64,000 nt of DNA from Alphaproteobacteria bacterium (GCA_020446675.1 JAGREE010000012.1:1-64000); one strand, 5' to 3'. Counted from the stretch's first letter, positions 35,498-45,207 are shown. The notes: a model not told the origin generated them from the sequence alone. Program-made: numbers and translations.

Positions 35498-37549
35498 GTG
35501 AGCGTCGTTTCCACTGAAATAAACAATGAAATAGCGGTGATCACCATTGATAACCCGCCTGTAAACGCGCTTTCTCATGCGGTTCGGGAGGGCGTTTCGC
35601 GTGCTTTGCAGGATGTGGGTGCCAAGGATGGTGTCAGGGCAATAATCTTATGCTGCGCCGGGCGCACATTTTGTGCCGGCGCTGATATTTCAGAATTTGG
35701 AAAACCACCCAAATCTCCAACGCTCCCTGAACTGATGGAGCAAATGGATCACATTACCATTCCACTTATCGCCGCCATTCATGGCACGGCCCTTGGTGGC
35801 GGGTTTGAACTGGCTCTATGCTGCCATTACCGCATTTTGGAGGCTGCGGCAAAAGTTGGTCTGCCGGAAGTCAATCTGGGTCTAATTCCGGGTGCCGGCG
35901 GGACACAACGGCTGCCCCGTTTAATTGGCGTCTCGCAGGCTCTGGACATGATTATAAGCGGTAAGCCGGTTTCAGCAGAAAAGGCATTGTCGCTTAAAAT
36001 TGCGGACCGGATCAGCCAAAATACCCTTGAACAGGATGCCTTGGCATTTGCCGAAGAAATTATAAAGGATTATCGCCCGATCAGGAGAATAAGTGCGCTT
36101 GACGTTAAAGCGGATCCAATATTTTTTGAAAATTTTGGCAAAAAAATTGCCTCTAAAACCCGCGGGTTTCTTGCGCCCATTGCAGCAATAGAAGCGGTAA
36201 AGGCAGCCACCACCCAATCTTTTGAAGAAGGATTAAAGGTTGAACGGACAGAGTTTATAAAACTGGTAGAAGGCCCGCAGTCAAAAGCCCAGCGGCATTT
36301 GTTTTTTGCAGAGCGGGAGGCGGCAAAAGTTCCCGGCATTGATAAAAACACTGCCGTCCTTGATATTCGGCAGGTTGCTATAATCGGTGGCGGTATTATG
36401 GGCTGTGGAATTGCTGTTAATTTTTTAAATAAATTGCTTCCTGTCACTTTATTGGAAATCTCACCCGAGGCATGTGAAACGGCGCGGCAGAAGATAACGG
36501 AAATATATGGTTCATCCGTCAAAAAGGGTCGCATTACTGAAGATCAGAAAGACAAAATGCTGGCCCAGCTTACCCTTACCTGCGCGTATCATGATATTTC
36601 AGATGCTGACCTTGTAATTGAAGCCGTGTTTGAAAATATGGATGTCAAAAAACAGGTTTTTGAGAAACTGGATAGTGTGGCGAAACCAACTGCGATACTG
36701 GCAACGAATACCTCCTTTCTTGACCTTAATGAAATGGCCAGCGCGATATCACGGCCACAGAATGTTATTGGGCTTCATTTCTTTAGTCCGGCCCATATAA
36801 TGCCGCTGCTGGAAATTATCAGAACCGATCATACGTCGGATGAAGTTCTGGCAACGGCCCTTAAATTGGCAAAAATGATCGGGAAAACGGCAGTTGTTTC
36901 CGGGGTATGCTACGGTTTTATCGCCAACCGCATGTCCTCCTGTTATGGTCGGGAGGCAGGACTTCTTCTGCTTGAAGGCGCGGGTGTTGAACAGGTTGAC
37001 CGCGTGCTTTATGACTTTGGCATGCCGATGGGTATGTTTACAATGCTTGATATGGCCGGTATTGATATTGGGGTGATGGCCCGTGAAAATATTAGTCCTG
37101 AGAACTATGATCAAAGGGCTTTCGCCATTCATGCGGCACTCGTCAAGGCTGGGTATAAAGGACAAAAAACCGGTGCGGGATTTTATACTTATGACGGGCA
37201 GCAAAAAACTGCAAACCCGATGGTAAATGAGCTGGCACAAAAATTTGCGGAGGAGTTTCAAATCATCCGCCGCCCCATCAGTGATCAAGAAATAGAGGAA
37301 CGCTGTATCTTTGCTTTGATTAATGAAGGATATAAAATTGTTGAAGAAGGTATTGCTTTAAGGGCAAGCGATGTTGATGTGGTTTTTACGGCCGCGTTCG
37401 GCTTTCCGCGTTATAGGGGCGGACCACTTTTTTATGCTGAGCAAATCGGATTTGATTATGTGGTCCGTAAAATAAATGAATTTGCCAAAACGCATGGTGA
37501 CAGATGGTGGAGGCCATCGAAACTTTTGATCAATATGGCCGCAAAATAG
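35498..37549 (+). CDS. bifunctional enoyl-CoA hydratase/3-hydroxyacyl-CoA dehydrogenase
   Basis: 683 residues, FadJ/FadB-like: crotonase domain 1-190 with the oxyanion segments CAGADISEF and HGTALGGGFELAL and the glutamate-bearing GLPEVNLGLIPGAGGTQRL; NAD-binding domain from 293 (IGGGIMGCGIAV); and C-terminal dehydrogenase helical domains to 683. It does two consecutive beta-oxidation steps on chain CoA esters left after ring opening. Start is GTG, 13 bases after the thioesterase stop. No thiolase gene lies in the window, so the last step must be encoded elsewhere. Confidence 0.9.
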   Translation: MSVVSTEINNEIAVITIDNPPVNALSHAVREGVSRALQDVGAKDGVRAIILCCAGRTFCAGADISEFGKPPKSPTLPELMEQMDHITIPLIAAIHGTALGGGFELALCCHYRILEAAAKVGLPEVNLGLIPGAGGTQRLPRLIGVSQALDMIISGKPVSAEKALSLKIADRISQNTLEQDALAFAEEIIKDYRPIRRISALDVKADPIFFENFGKKIASKTRGFLAPIAAIEAVKAATTQSFEEGLKVERTEFIKLVEGPQSKAQRHLFFAEREAAKVPGIDKNTAVLDIRQVAIIGGGIMGCGIAVNFLNKLLPVTLLEISPEACETARQKITEIYGSSVKKGRITEDQKDKMLAQLTLTCAYHDISDADLVIEAVFENMDVKKQVFEKLDSVAKPTAILATNTSFLDLNEMASAISRPQNVIGLHFFSPAHIMPLLEIIRTDHTSDEVLATALKLAKMIGKTAVVSGVCYGFIANRMSSCYGREAGLLLLEGAGVEQVDRVLYDFGMPMGMFTMLDMAGIDIGVMARENISPENYDQRAFAIHAALVKAGYKGQKTGAGFYTYDGQQKTANPMVNELAQKFAEEFQIIRRPISDQEIEERCIFALINEGYKIVEEGIALRASDVDVVFTAAFGFPRYRGGPLFYAEQIGFDYVVRKINEFAKTHGDRWWRPSKLLINMAAK

Positions 37550-37560
37550 CAGGTGATGAA

Positions 37561-38619
37561 ATGACAGAAAATAAAGACAAATATGTTGCAGAAAATAAAC
37601 CGGCGCTTGTCAGTCTTGAAGCAGGCAAGAAATATGCATGGTGCACCTGTAAGCTCAGCAAAACACAGCCATTTTGTGATGGTTCCCACAAAGTGACAGA
37701 CAAAAGGCCGATGGTTTTTACAGCGGATAAGAATGAGGATGTACTCCTCTGTGTCTGTAAGGCGACACAGTCCGGTCCCTATTGCGATGGATCCCACAAT
37801 AACCTTGAAGATGTTTATGCCGAAGCCACGCCCGAAGAAGTGGAAAGCATGAAAGATTCCCTTTTTATCGAGCGCGAAAACGGTAAAGCGCTCATTGACG
37901 GTGGCGCCTATGTTCTAACACCACAGGCGGACAATGATAAAATCGTAGGAAATTTAAGATATCAGCCGGTTATTTCAGAAGAGGACGGGGCAACGAAACT
38001 GAGCCTTCATAAATTATCTCTATCGCCCGGGACAACACCATGGCTTGAATATAAAGGCGTTGATACGGTTCTTTATTTTGTTGACGGTAAGGGCAAAATT
38101 GATATCGCGGGACGGGAATTTGATGTGGCGGGTGAGGCCGGAATTTATGTCAGGCCCGGTGAAGCATTCCGCATTATGACGGAAGGTGACATGACGGTTT
38201 ATGCAACCGCCTGCCCTATGCTCAGTGACCTTATCGTTTCGGAAAAAAATCAAAGTGAATTTCAAGCCGATCATCCGGAACGCTATGTGGCATTTGATCT
38301 GGCGACCGCCAACGTCATGGCCAACCGCTTTTATCAGGAACTGGTTGATAAAAAAGTGGGATCAAACGAAGTTACACAGTTTATCGGTCAGATTCCAAAA
38401 TCCCGCGCGGCAATGCATCGCCATCTTTATGAAGAAGCGATTGTAATCCTCTCCGGCTTTGGCCGAATGTGGACTGGCACAAAATGGGCGACGGTTGAAT
38501 GCGGCGATGTATTGTTTCTGCCGCATCGTCAGGGTCATTCCCTTGAATGTACGGCAGATGACGGCATGCTTCTCATGGGTGTTTTTTACCCCTCTGGCAG
38601 TCCGGCAATAAATTATTAG
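37561..38619 (+). CDS. double-CDGSH iron-sulfur protein fused to two cupin domains
   Basis: 352 residues. Two CDGSH units follow each other: C28, C30, C39, H43 and C64, C66, C75, H79, each able to hold a 2Fe-2S cluster. After a linker come two cupin domains. The first (about 135-210) lacks the usual histidines; the second (about 270-345) keeps a metal set, HRH with Glu in AMHRHLYEEA and PHRQGH. An electron carrier joined to a possible metal-cupin oxygenase or isomerase is plausible. ATG at 37561 with AGGTGA before it is chosen; an upstream ATG at 37504 would overlap the previous gene. It lies mid-operon in the aromatic cluster. Function not established. Confidence 0.75.
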   Translation: MTENKDKYVAENKPALVSLEAGKKYAWCTCKLSKTQPFCDGSHKVTDKRPMVFTADKNEDVLLCVCKATQSGPYCDGSHNNLEDVYAEATPEEVESMKDSLFIERENGKALIDGGAYVLTPQADNDKIVGNLRYQPVISEEDGATKLSLHKLSLSPGTTPWLEYKGVDTVLYFVDGKGKIDIAGREFDVAGEAGIYVRPGEAFRIMTEGDMTVYATACPMLSDLIVSEKNQSEFQADHPERYVAFDLATANVMANRFYQELVDKKVGSNEVTQFIGQIPKSRAAMHRHLYEEAIVILSGFGRMWTGTKWATVECGDVLFLPHRQGHSLECTADDGMLLMGVFYPSGSPAINY

Positions 38620-38624
38620 GGTAT

Positions 38625-39767
38625 ATGATGAAAACAATGGAAGACTATCGGGATCATTTTCCGATTTTTAAACACAAAGTTTATATCAACAGTTGTTCTT
38701 ATGCCGCTCTCTCGAATGAGGTTGAAGCGGCTTTTCTGCGCTATCTGAAAGACCGGCATGAACTAGGGGCGGATTGGGTCAACTGGTGTGAGCGACTTGA
38801 AAAAGTCAGGACTTTATTTGCAAAGCTGCTTACTGCCAAGGTCGATGAAATTGCAGTAACCGCATCAGCATCGGCTTCTTTAAGCGCGGTATCGAGCAGT
38901 CTTGATTTTTCATCTCCCCGAAAAAAAATTGTCACCACTGACCTCGCCTTTCCAACCGAGGCCCATGCCTGGCATGCGCTAAAGAAAAATGGTGCCGAAG
39001 TCGTCCATGTCAAGGAAAAGGATGGCATGATTGATATGGCCGAGCTTGATAGACTGGTTGATGATAAAACTCTGCTGGTGGCCGTGCCTCTTGTCTGTTA
39101 CCGGAACGGGGCTCTGGCTGACATTCCCAAAATTCGTGATATTGCCCGTAAAAATGGCGCGATGATTTTGGTCGATGCTTATCAGGGTGTTGGTGCCGTA
39201 CCGATCAATGCCACAGAGTGGGGTGTTGATTTTATTGTCGGTGGATCCCTAAAATACTTGCTTTCTACCGCAGGTGTAGGATTTCTTTATGTTCGTGAAG
39301 GCCTGATCAGTCAATCAAACCCGACCCAGACGGGCTGGTTCGCACAGGAAGATATCCATGCCATGCTGATCCATGATAATATCCCCGCAAACTCAGCTAG
39401 GCGATTTGAACAGGGTACGCCGGCAGTGCCCAACCTTTATGCCGCTGAAGCCGGTCTTAAACTGATCCTTGAAGTTGGCGTTGAAAAAATCCGAAAATAT
39501 GTCGCTGTCCTAAATGAGCATCTCAAGCAAGGTGTATTGAAAATTGGCGGCAAGCTGATGTCACCTGCTGATCCGGATCAGCACGGTGCCATGATCACTG
39601 TTGCCTCAACTGATCAATATGCTCTGGTTGCCAGACTGGCTGAACGGAATATTGTTGCGTCCTGCCGGGACGGGAATTTGCGACTTTCAGCGCATTTTTA
39701 TAATAACATTCAGGATATTGATGTGGTTTTAAAGGCGCTGGAGGACAACAAAAACCTACTGGCATAA
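38625..39767 (+). CDS. class V aminotransferase-fold PLP enzyme
   Basis: 380 residues of fold-type I, class V. The PLP lysine is Lys210 in GGSLKYLLS, and Asp184 in ILVDAYQG binds the pyridine nitrogen. Relatives include kynureninase, cysteine desulfurases and isopenicillin epimerase-like enzymes. Because a kynurenine-formamidase-like cyclase lies in the same cluster, kynureninase activity (kynurenine to anthranilate plus Ala) is an attractive idea, though the lysine segment does not look like classic kynureninase. It follows the CDGSH-cupin gene by 5 bases and is probably the last gene of this operon part. Confidence 0.75.
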   Translation: MMKTMEDYRDHFPIFKHKVYINSCSYAALSNEVEAAFLRYLKDRHELGADWVNWCERLEKVRTLFAKLLTAKVDEIAVTASASASLSAVSSSLDFSSPRKKIVTTDLAFPTEAHAWHALKKNGAEVVHVKEKDGMIDMAELDRLVDDKTLLVAVPLVCYRNGALADIPKIRDIARKNGAMILVDAYQGVGAVPINATEWGVDFIVGGSLKYLLSTAGVGFLYVREGLISQSNPTQTGWFAQEDIHAMLIHDNIPANSARRFEQGTPAVPNLYAAEAGLKLILEVGVEKIRKYVAVLNEHLKQGVLKIGGKLMSPADPDQHGAMITVASTDQYALVARLAERNIVASCRDGNLRLSAHFYNNIQDIDVVLKALEDNKNLLA

Positions 39768-39817
39768 AGCAAAAACATTTTGTTATTCGAAAAAACTTGG
39801 CTTCGATAAATATAAAT

Positions 39818-39833
39818 GTTACTCTCTGGTAAC
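39818..39833. promoter_or_regulatory. inverted repeat before the AceE-like gene
   Basis: GTTAC and GTAAC face each other around a 6-base centre in the 87-base gap before the ThDP enzyme gene. It may be an operator for a separate promoter there. Evidence is symmetry only. Confidence 0.25.
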
Positions 39834-39854
39834 TTTTATATTTTGAGGTGAGGA

Positions 39855-42212
39855 ATGACGACAAACGGCAAGGCAAATGGGCCCGCAAAAAAAATATCCA
39901 AAGCAGATCTTGATAATTTAAAACTGCTTGAGAAAAAAGTCCTCTGGCTGGCAAGCTATATGATCCACAATGCCAATCATCTTCGTCCGTCTCGGGATGG
40001 GCTAAAGGTCGGGGGGCATCAAGCGTCAAGTGCTTCACTGGCAACGATAATGACCGCTTTATATTTTCATATTTTGAAGCCTAATGACCGGGTTGCTGTG
40101 AAACCGCATGCATCTCCCATTATGCATGCAATCATGTATCTGATGGACCGTCAGACGCTGCCTAAAATGCAAAATTTTAGAGGGTTTGGAGGAGCACAGT
40201 CCTATCCCTCAATGACGAAAGATACGACAGATGTTGATTTCTCGACTGGATCAGTCGGGATGGGGGTGGCCGCTACATTATTTAATTCCCTGACCCAGGA
40301 TTATATGGTTGATCACGGTTGGCATGATGAAAAGGCGATGGGCCGGATGATCGCCCTTGCCGGTGATGCCGAATTTGACGAAGGCAATATATTTGAAAGC
40401 CTGCTGGAAGGGTGGAAACATCAGGTCAGAAATCTGTGGTGGGTTATTGATTATAACCGTCAAAGCCTTGACGGGGTGGTTGATGATGCGCTTTTCGGTC
40501 GTATCAGTGGTGTTTTTGATAGTCTGGGATGGAATGTTTCCACATTAAAATATGGAAAGAAACTGCTCAAAGCACAGGAAGGGCCAGCGGGCGAAGCAAT
40601 CCTGAATTGGATTGATAATTGTCCGAACCAGCTTTATTCAGCATTAACCTATCAGGGGGGTGCCGAATGGCGAAAACAGTTGTCTGAAGAACTTAAAGGC
40701 ACAAGCAAACTTGGTGAATTTTTGGACAGTTACAGTGACCCTGAGCTAGCCGAAGTCATGACCAATCTTGGTGGTCATGATCTTGAAACCCTGTCTGAAG
40801 CATTCAATCAGGCCGAAAGTGATCAGCCACAGTGCTTTATTGCCTATACGGTTAAAGGTCATGGCTTACCGCTTGCTGGTCACAAGGATAACCATGCCGG
40901 GCTGATGAGTGTCGGGCAGATGGCACAATTTCAAAAAGACCAGAAAGTTCCTGAAGGTGCGGAATGGGATAAATTTGGAGGACTTGAAAAGCACGCGGAA
41001 AAATTACAGCATTTTATTGATAAAAGTGCCTATCAGCAGCGTAAAAAAGCAATTAAAAAGGCAGCTGCTATCCGCATTCCGGAAATTCCTGCGCCGACTG
41101 ATGACTATCAGTCCACCCAGGAAGCATTTGGTAAAATCATGTTTGAACTTGCCAAGGGAGACAGTGAGCTTGCAGACAGAATTATTACGACCAGCCCTGA
41201 TGTGACGTCATCAACCAACCTAGGGCCGTGGGTGAACCGCAGAAACCTTTATGCTCGCGAAGATGTTGCCGATATTTTCAAGGATAAGAGAATTCCCAGC
41301 GCCCAGATTTGGCGAAAAGGACCTTCGGGTCAGCATATGGAGCTTGGGATTGCCGAAAATAATCTTTTCTCACTGCTAGGACAATTGGGACTTGCCCATC
41401 ATCATTTCGGGGAACGACTTTTCCCGGTGGGAACACTTTATGACCCGTTCATTGCCCGGGGACTTGATGCCCTAAACTATGCGGCTTATCAGGGCGCACG
41501 CTTCATGCTTGTTGCGACCCCATCCGGGGTTACGCTTGGGCCGGAAGGCGGAGCTCATCAGTCCATTGGTACGCCACTGATTGGCCTTGCCCAGCCGGGG
41601 CTGACGTCAGTTGAACCGTCTTATGCAGACGAACTTGCGGTTCTGATGAAATGGGCGTTTGAAACCATGCAGGATGAGGAAGGATCATCAGTTTATCTGC
41701 GTCTTTCAACCCGAAAAATTGATCAGCTTCCCCGCAAGCTTTCAGAGGAAGATAAGGATAATATTGTTAAAGGCGCTTATTGGCTTAGAAAACCAACTAG
41801 AGGGACCACAAGAGCCATAATTTATGCTGGTGCCATTGCGCCTGAAGTCATGGGCGCTGTGCAGGACCTGCAGCACGAGAATAAGGATATGGCCGTTCTT
41901 GCCGTTACATCATCAGATATTCTTTATCGTGACTGGGCAGCATCGCGCCGAAGCAGTGCCATAAATAAAATTCAGAAAACTTCACATATAGAGAATTTGA
42001 TGTCTAATCTGGCAAGAGACTGCGTCGTGGTTTCCGTTTGTGATGGCCATCCGCTTAATCTTTCGTGGTTAGGCAGTATTCATGGAAACCCTGTTGTACC
42101 GCTTGGTGTTGAAGCCTTTGGTCAGACAGGAGATCTCCCTGATTTATATGAACATTTCATGATTGATAGTGCGGCTATTGTAGCGGCTTATGGCAGACTG
42201 AAAAGGAATTAA
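39855..42212 (+). CDS. AceE/transketolase-like ThDP enzyme
   Basis: 785 residues resembling the homodimeric pyruvate dehydrogenase E1 and transketolase. The ThDP motif runs from GDAEFDEGN near residue 172 to DYNRQSLDG near 200, as in AceE. TVKGHGLPLAGHKDNH and the C-terminal transketolase-like domain (SVYLRLSTRK, VVSVCDGHPLNLSWL) follow. It is shorter than AceE (about 890) and no E2 or E3 gene is near, so a role as lone 2-oxo acid decarboxylase/transferase is possible. It follows the PLP enzyme by 87 bases; the zinc dehydrogenase follows. It may process a short 2-oxo acid from the aromatic pathway. Confidence 0.78.
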   Translation: MTTNGKANGPAKKISKADLDNLKLLEKKVLWLASYMIHNANHLRPSRDGLKVGGHQASSASLATIMTALYFHILKPNDRVAVKPHASPIMHAIMYLMDRQTLPKMQNFRGFGGAQSYPSMTKDTTDVDFSTGSVGMGVAATLFNSLTQDYMVDHGWHDEKAMGRMIALAGDAEFDEGNIFESLLEGWKHQVRNLWWVIDYNRQSLDGVVDDALFGRISGVFDSLGWNVSTLKYGKKLLKAQEGPAGEAILNWIDNCPNQLYSALTYQGGAEWRKQLSEELKGTSKLGEFLDSYSDPELAEVMTNLGGHDLETLSEAFNQAESDQPQCFIAYTVKGHGLPLAGHKDNHAGLMSVGQMAQFQKDQKVPEGAEWDKFGGLEKHAEKLQHFIDKSAYQQRKKAIKKAAAIRIPEIPAPTDDYQSTQEAFGKIMFELAKGDSELADRIITTSPDVTSSTNLGPWVNRRNLYAREDVADIFKDKRIPSAQIWRKGPSGQHMELGIAENNLFSLLGQLGLAHHHFGERLFPVGTLYDPFIARGLDALNYAAYQGARFMLVATPSGVTLGPEGGAHQSIGTPLIGLAQPGLTSVEPSYADELAVLMKWAFETMQDEEGSSVYLRLSTRKIDQLPRKLSEEDKDNIVKGAYWLRKPTRGTTRAIIYAGAIAPEVMGAVQDLQHENKDMAVLAVTSSDILYRDWAASRRSSAINKIQKTSHIENLMSNLARDCVVVSVCDGHPLNLSWLGSIHGNPVVPLGVEAFGQTGDLPDLYEHFMIDSAAIVAAYGRLKRN

Positions 42213-42300
42213 TCCTGATCGCTTTCAGTACATTACTGAATTCATATTGCCCCATTTCCGTTTTTGTGGTTTTTTAACAAAACTGAGGATGGAGTAATTT

Positions 42301-43335
42301 ATGAAAGCCGTTTTGTTCGAGGAATTCGGTAAAGAACCAGAGATCAAACAGGTGCCTGATCCTGTACCTGTTGATCATGGTGTTGTTGTCAGGGTTATGG
42401 CAACAGGACTTTGCCGGAGCGACTGGCATGGATGGATCGGTCACGATCCTGACATCAGATTACCCCATGTGCCAGGCCATGAACTTGCCGGTATAATTGA
42501 AGCGGTGGGCAAAGATGTCAAAAACTGGAAAGTCGACGACAGGGTAACAGTGCCATTTGTTGGTGGCTGTGGCCATTGTCCGGAATGCCAAAGCGGCAAT
42601 CAGCAGGTCTGCGATAATCAGTTCCAGCCCGGCTTTACACACTGGGGATCTTTCGCTCAATATGTCGGCATACATTATGCAGACATTAATCTTGTAAGGG
42701 TGCCTGAATCTATGGATTTTGTTACAGCGGCCAGTCTGGGATGCCGGTTTGTAACGTCTTACAGGGCTGTTGTCGACCAGGGAAAGGTTGAAAGAGGTCA
42801 ATGGGTTGCGGTTCATGGCTGTGGCGGCGTGGGGCTGTCAGCCATCATGATTGCCAAGGCCTATGGGGCCAAAGTCATTGCTATTGATATTGATGATGAA
42901 AAACTGAAATTTGCCAGCACTATAGGCGCGGATTTTACCATTAACGGTTTACAGGAAAATGTGCCGGAAGCAGTTCGCAAAATTTCAAAGCGCGGGGCGC
43001 ATATTTCTATAGATGCGCTTGGTAATCCGGTCACTTGTGAAAATTCAATCAGATCGCTTAAGAAACGAGGAAAGCATATTCAGGTCGGCCTTCTGGTTGC
43101 AGATCAGAGTAAACCGGGGCTTCCGATGGATATCGTCGTGGCAAATGAGCTGGAAATAATTGGCAGCCACGGCATTCAGGCATATCGTTATCCGGAACTC
43201 ATCGGCATGATTGAAAATGGTGCACTTTCCCCTGAAAAACTGATTGGCCAAACCATTTCGCTGGAGCAGTCGATTGAAGCGCTGATGAATATGGACAGCT
43301 TTGAAGGAACAGGGGTCACTGTAATCCGTTTTTAA
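42301..43335 (+). CDS. zinc-dependent alcohol dehydrogenase (MDR family)
   Basis: 344 residues with GroES-like catalytic domain and Rossmann domain. Catalytic zinc ligands are in GLCRSDWHG and PGHELAGI; structural zinc cysteines lie in the [15 protein letters not shown] segment near 90-104; the NAD motif is [10 protein letters not shown] near 178. It oxidises an alcohol or reduces an aldehyde. A GAGGATGGAG ribosome region precedes the ATG. It ends 10 bases from the convergent norB-like gene with no terminator between. Confidence 0.88.
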   Translation: MKAVLFEEFGKEPEIKQVPDPVPVDHGVVVRVMATGLCRSDWHGWIGHDPDIRLPHVPGHELAGIIEAVGKDVKNWKVDDRVTVPFVGGCGHCPECQSGNQQVCDNQFQPGFTHWGSFAQYVGIHYADINLVRVPESMDFVTAASLGCRFVTSYRAVVDQGKVERGQWVAVHGCGGVGLSAIMIAKAYGAKVIAIDIDDEKLKFASTIGADFTINGLQENVPEAVRKISKRGAHISIDALGNPVTCENSIRSLKKRGKHIQVGLLVADQSKPGLPMDIVVANELEIIGSHGIQAYRYPELIGMIENGALSPEKLIGQTISLEQSIEALMNMDSFEGTGVTVIRF

Positions 43336-43345
43336 ATGGGTATTT

Positions 43346-44710
43346 TTATTCTGCAGTGACCGTTATCGTTTCTTTCTGATGTTTGGCGGGTCTCAACATA
43401 TTTAAGGCCGCAACCACAACCATCCACAGTCCACCGAGAAGCCCAATGCCCGAGACAGAGAATATCAGAAGCATAGGCATGATGGCTTCCGAGCGTTCAT
43501 AAAAATCGTTCCATTCTTTAAACGCTTCCATGGAACCAGCGACCATCAAGGCCCCCAAGAATAGAACAAGTGAAACATTGCTGATCCAATAACCGGATGA
43601 TGCCCATTTTTTTGACCATCCGCTAAATTCTGTTCCTTTTAGCTCTTCAACTATCAGAAATACTGACCCCATAAGGATCATTGTATTAATGCCAATGGTT
43701 GTTCCCATAGCATGAGCAACAGTAATATGAGTGCCATGCGAAAACAGATTAAAGGCCGGTATTGAAATGAGAATCGCTAAAATGAGGTTTAAGAATACCC
43801 AGATGTCAGCTGCAAAAATAAAGCGATATGACTGGCGATGTGTGAATTTCTGATCTGGCGTTAGGGATTGCCGCCATTTCCAGATAATGTCCCCAAGGAT
43901 TATAAGTTCCGCCATACTGACGGCATAACCAAGCATTCTTATCCATGTGGCTGCAGGCACTGCATAAACATGGTGTGACCAGCCAACCATAAGTGCAACA
44001 AAGCTAAGAATATAAAGCAGGAAAGCTTCATTGGAATGGGCCATTTTCCGATCACCGCTGATATGTTCCATCACAAACATGGCTGTGCCGTAAACCAGCA
44101 TATTCCAGGACCCGACAAGAGCACCATAGGATTTCCACTGAATGGTTGTTTCGCGGATAATATTTTCATTAAAAAACGGGATGAGATAAAGATGAGCTTC
44201 AGTAAAAGTAATCAGAAAAAATATGATCCCGGTCATCCACATCCAGTAATATACCGGCCATGGTCCTTTTTCTTTTTTCATAGTAAAAAGGATATTAATG
44301 CCAAACATAATCCATGTGGCAAAGATTGGTGTTGATAATACCGGTGGGTAAGCCCAATATTCACGACCGCCAAACTTCCCTAAAATATAGGCAATCAAAA
44401 TTGCGATGCCTGTTATGACAAACACCCAGAAATGAAGCGGCATGGATTTTGGCCAAACCAGGCTCAACCCTCTGTATTTTGGAAGATAATGATATATGCC
44501 GCCAATAGCGGCAAGAAAAATCCAGGCAACAGCCAGACTGACATGAATAGGCCGTAATTGATAAAATTCAAACCCGCTCAAAGTGTCAGGGTATAAATAT
44601 TTAAAGGCCCCAAGCACGCCCATTAGAACACATCCGCCAAGCGACAAAAGGCCGAGAATAATAAAACACACACCGGAGCGATTATTAACGTTCATATTTG
44701 ACTGTTCCAT
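43346..44710 (-). CDS. NorB-like heme-copper superfamily subunit, non-canonical active site
   Basis: 454 residues with about 12 hydrophobic segments. It aligns over its length with the NorB subunit of nitric oxide reductase (about 450-470). Low-spin heme ligand His56 (RPIHVSLA) and the His pair H246-H247 (GWSHHVY) are present. But helix VI reads YGALVGSWNML (195-205), where Pseudomonas NorB has HLWVEGVWELI: the third iron ligand His and both glutamates are replaced (Tyr195, Val199, Asn203). Helix X reads VAHAMG where an HxH pair is expected. It is encoded with a NorC-like cytochrome c. It may be a divergent NO reductase or a different redox enzyme. Confidence 0.7.
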   Translation of the reverse strand: MEQSNMNVNNRSGVCFIILGLLSLGGCVLMGVLGAFKYLYPDTLSGFEFYQLRPIHVSLAVAWIFLAAIGGIYHYLPKYRGLSLVWPKSMPLHFWVFVITGIAILIAYILGKFGGREYWAYPPVLSTPIFATWIMFGINILFTMKKEKGPWPVYYWMWMTGIIFFLITFTEAHLYLIPFFNENIIRETTIQWKSYGALVGSWNMLVYGTAMFVMEHISGDRKMAHSNEAFLLYILSFVALMVGWSHHVYAVPAATWIRMLGYAVSMAELIILGDIIWKWRQSLTPDQKFTHRQSYRFIFAADIWVFLNLILAILISIPAFNLFSHGTHITVAHAMGTTIGINTMILMGSVFLIVEELKGTEFSGWSKKWASSGYWISNVSLVLFLGALMVAGSMEAFKEWNDFYERSEAIMPMLLIFSVSGIGLLGGLWMVVVAALNMLRPAKHQKETITVTAE

Positions 44711-45107
44711 ACCAGGTTATCTCTCCTTTTTTGGGATTATAATTACCGGCCTCACCGACATGCTTCAGATAGGCGATCAGATCATCAACGTCCTGCTGAT
44801 TAAATCCGAAATTTGGCATTCGGTCAGTCCCCTCCTCAATAAACATGCGTGCATATTCGGGCCCGAGTTCGGGATTTGCCACGACATTTGTTAGGTCAGG
44901 CCCCATATAACCACCAAGGCCATATATCTGGTGACACGCCCAGCAGTTATTTTCACGAAATAATTTTTGTCCATGAAGGACATTTTCACTTACAGCCGTT
45001 TCCCCGTTAAGAGCGGTGCCGGAAGTGTAGATATTGGCAGAATAAAAAAAGAAAGAGACAAAAAGCGCCAAAAACAGTACACGGCGCCATGGTTGAGATT
45101 TATCCAT
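44685..45107 (-). CDS. NorC-like membrane-anchored cytochrome c
   Basis: 140 residues: one N-terminal membrane helix (about 9-28), then a monoheme cytochrome c domain with CWACH (Cys55, Cys58, His59) and probable axial Met97 in TDRMPNF. The segment GLGGYMGPDLTNV is typical of NorC. It feeds electrons to the NorB-like subunit, whose gene overlaps its end by about 26 bases. No norQ or norD maturation genes are near. It is divergent from the metal efflux operon. Confidence 0.82.
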   Translation of the reverse strand: MDKSQPWRRVLFLALFVSFFFYSANIYTSGTALNGETAVSENVLHGQKLFRENNCWACHQIYGLGGYMGPDLTNVVANPELGPEYARMFIEEGTDRMPNFGFNQQDVDDLIAYLKHVGEAGNYNPKKGEITWYGTVKYER

Positions 45108-45207
45108 TTTCGCTACCCCTGTTAATACATCCCTATATGTATATTTAAACTATACTGCAATTTAGGAGTATAAAGCGGTGTATTAAGGACTGGAATTGGG
45201 GGAAAAT

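Noticed and set aside
43346-44710. Annotation as cbb3 or aa3 oxidase subunit I
   Set aside because: Partner is a NorC-like cytochrome and no CcoO/CcoP or subunit II genes are present; overall length and helix pattern follow NorB.
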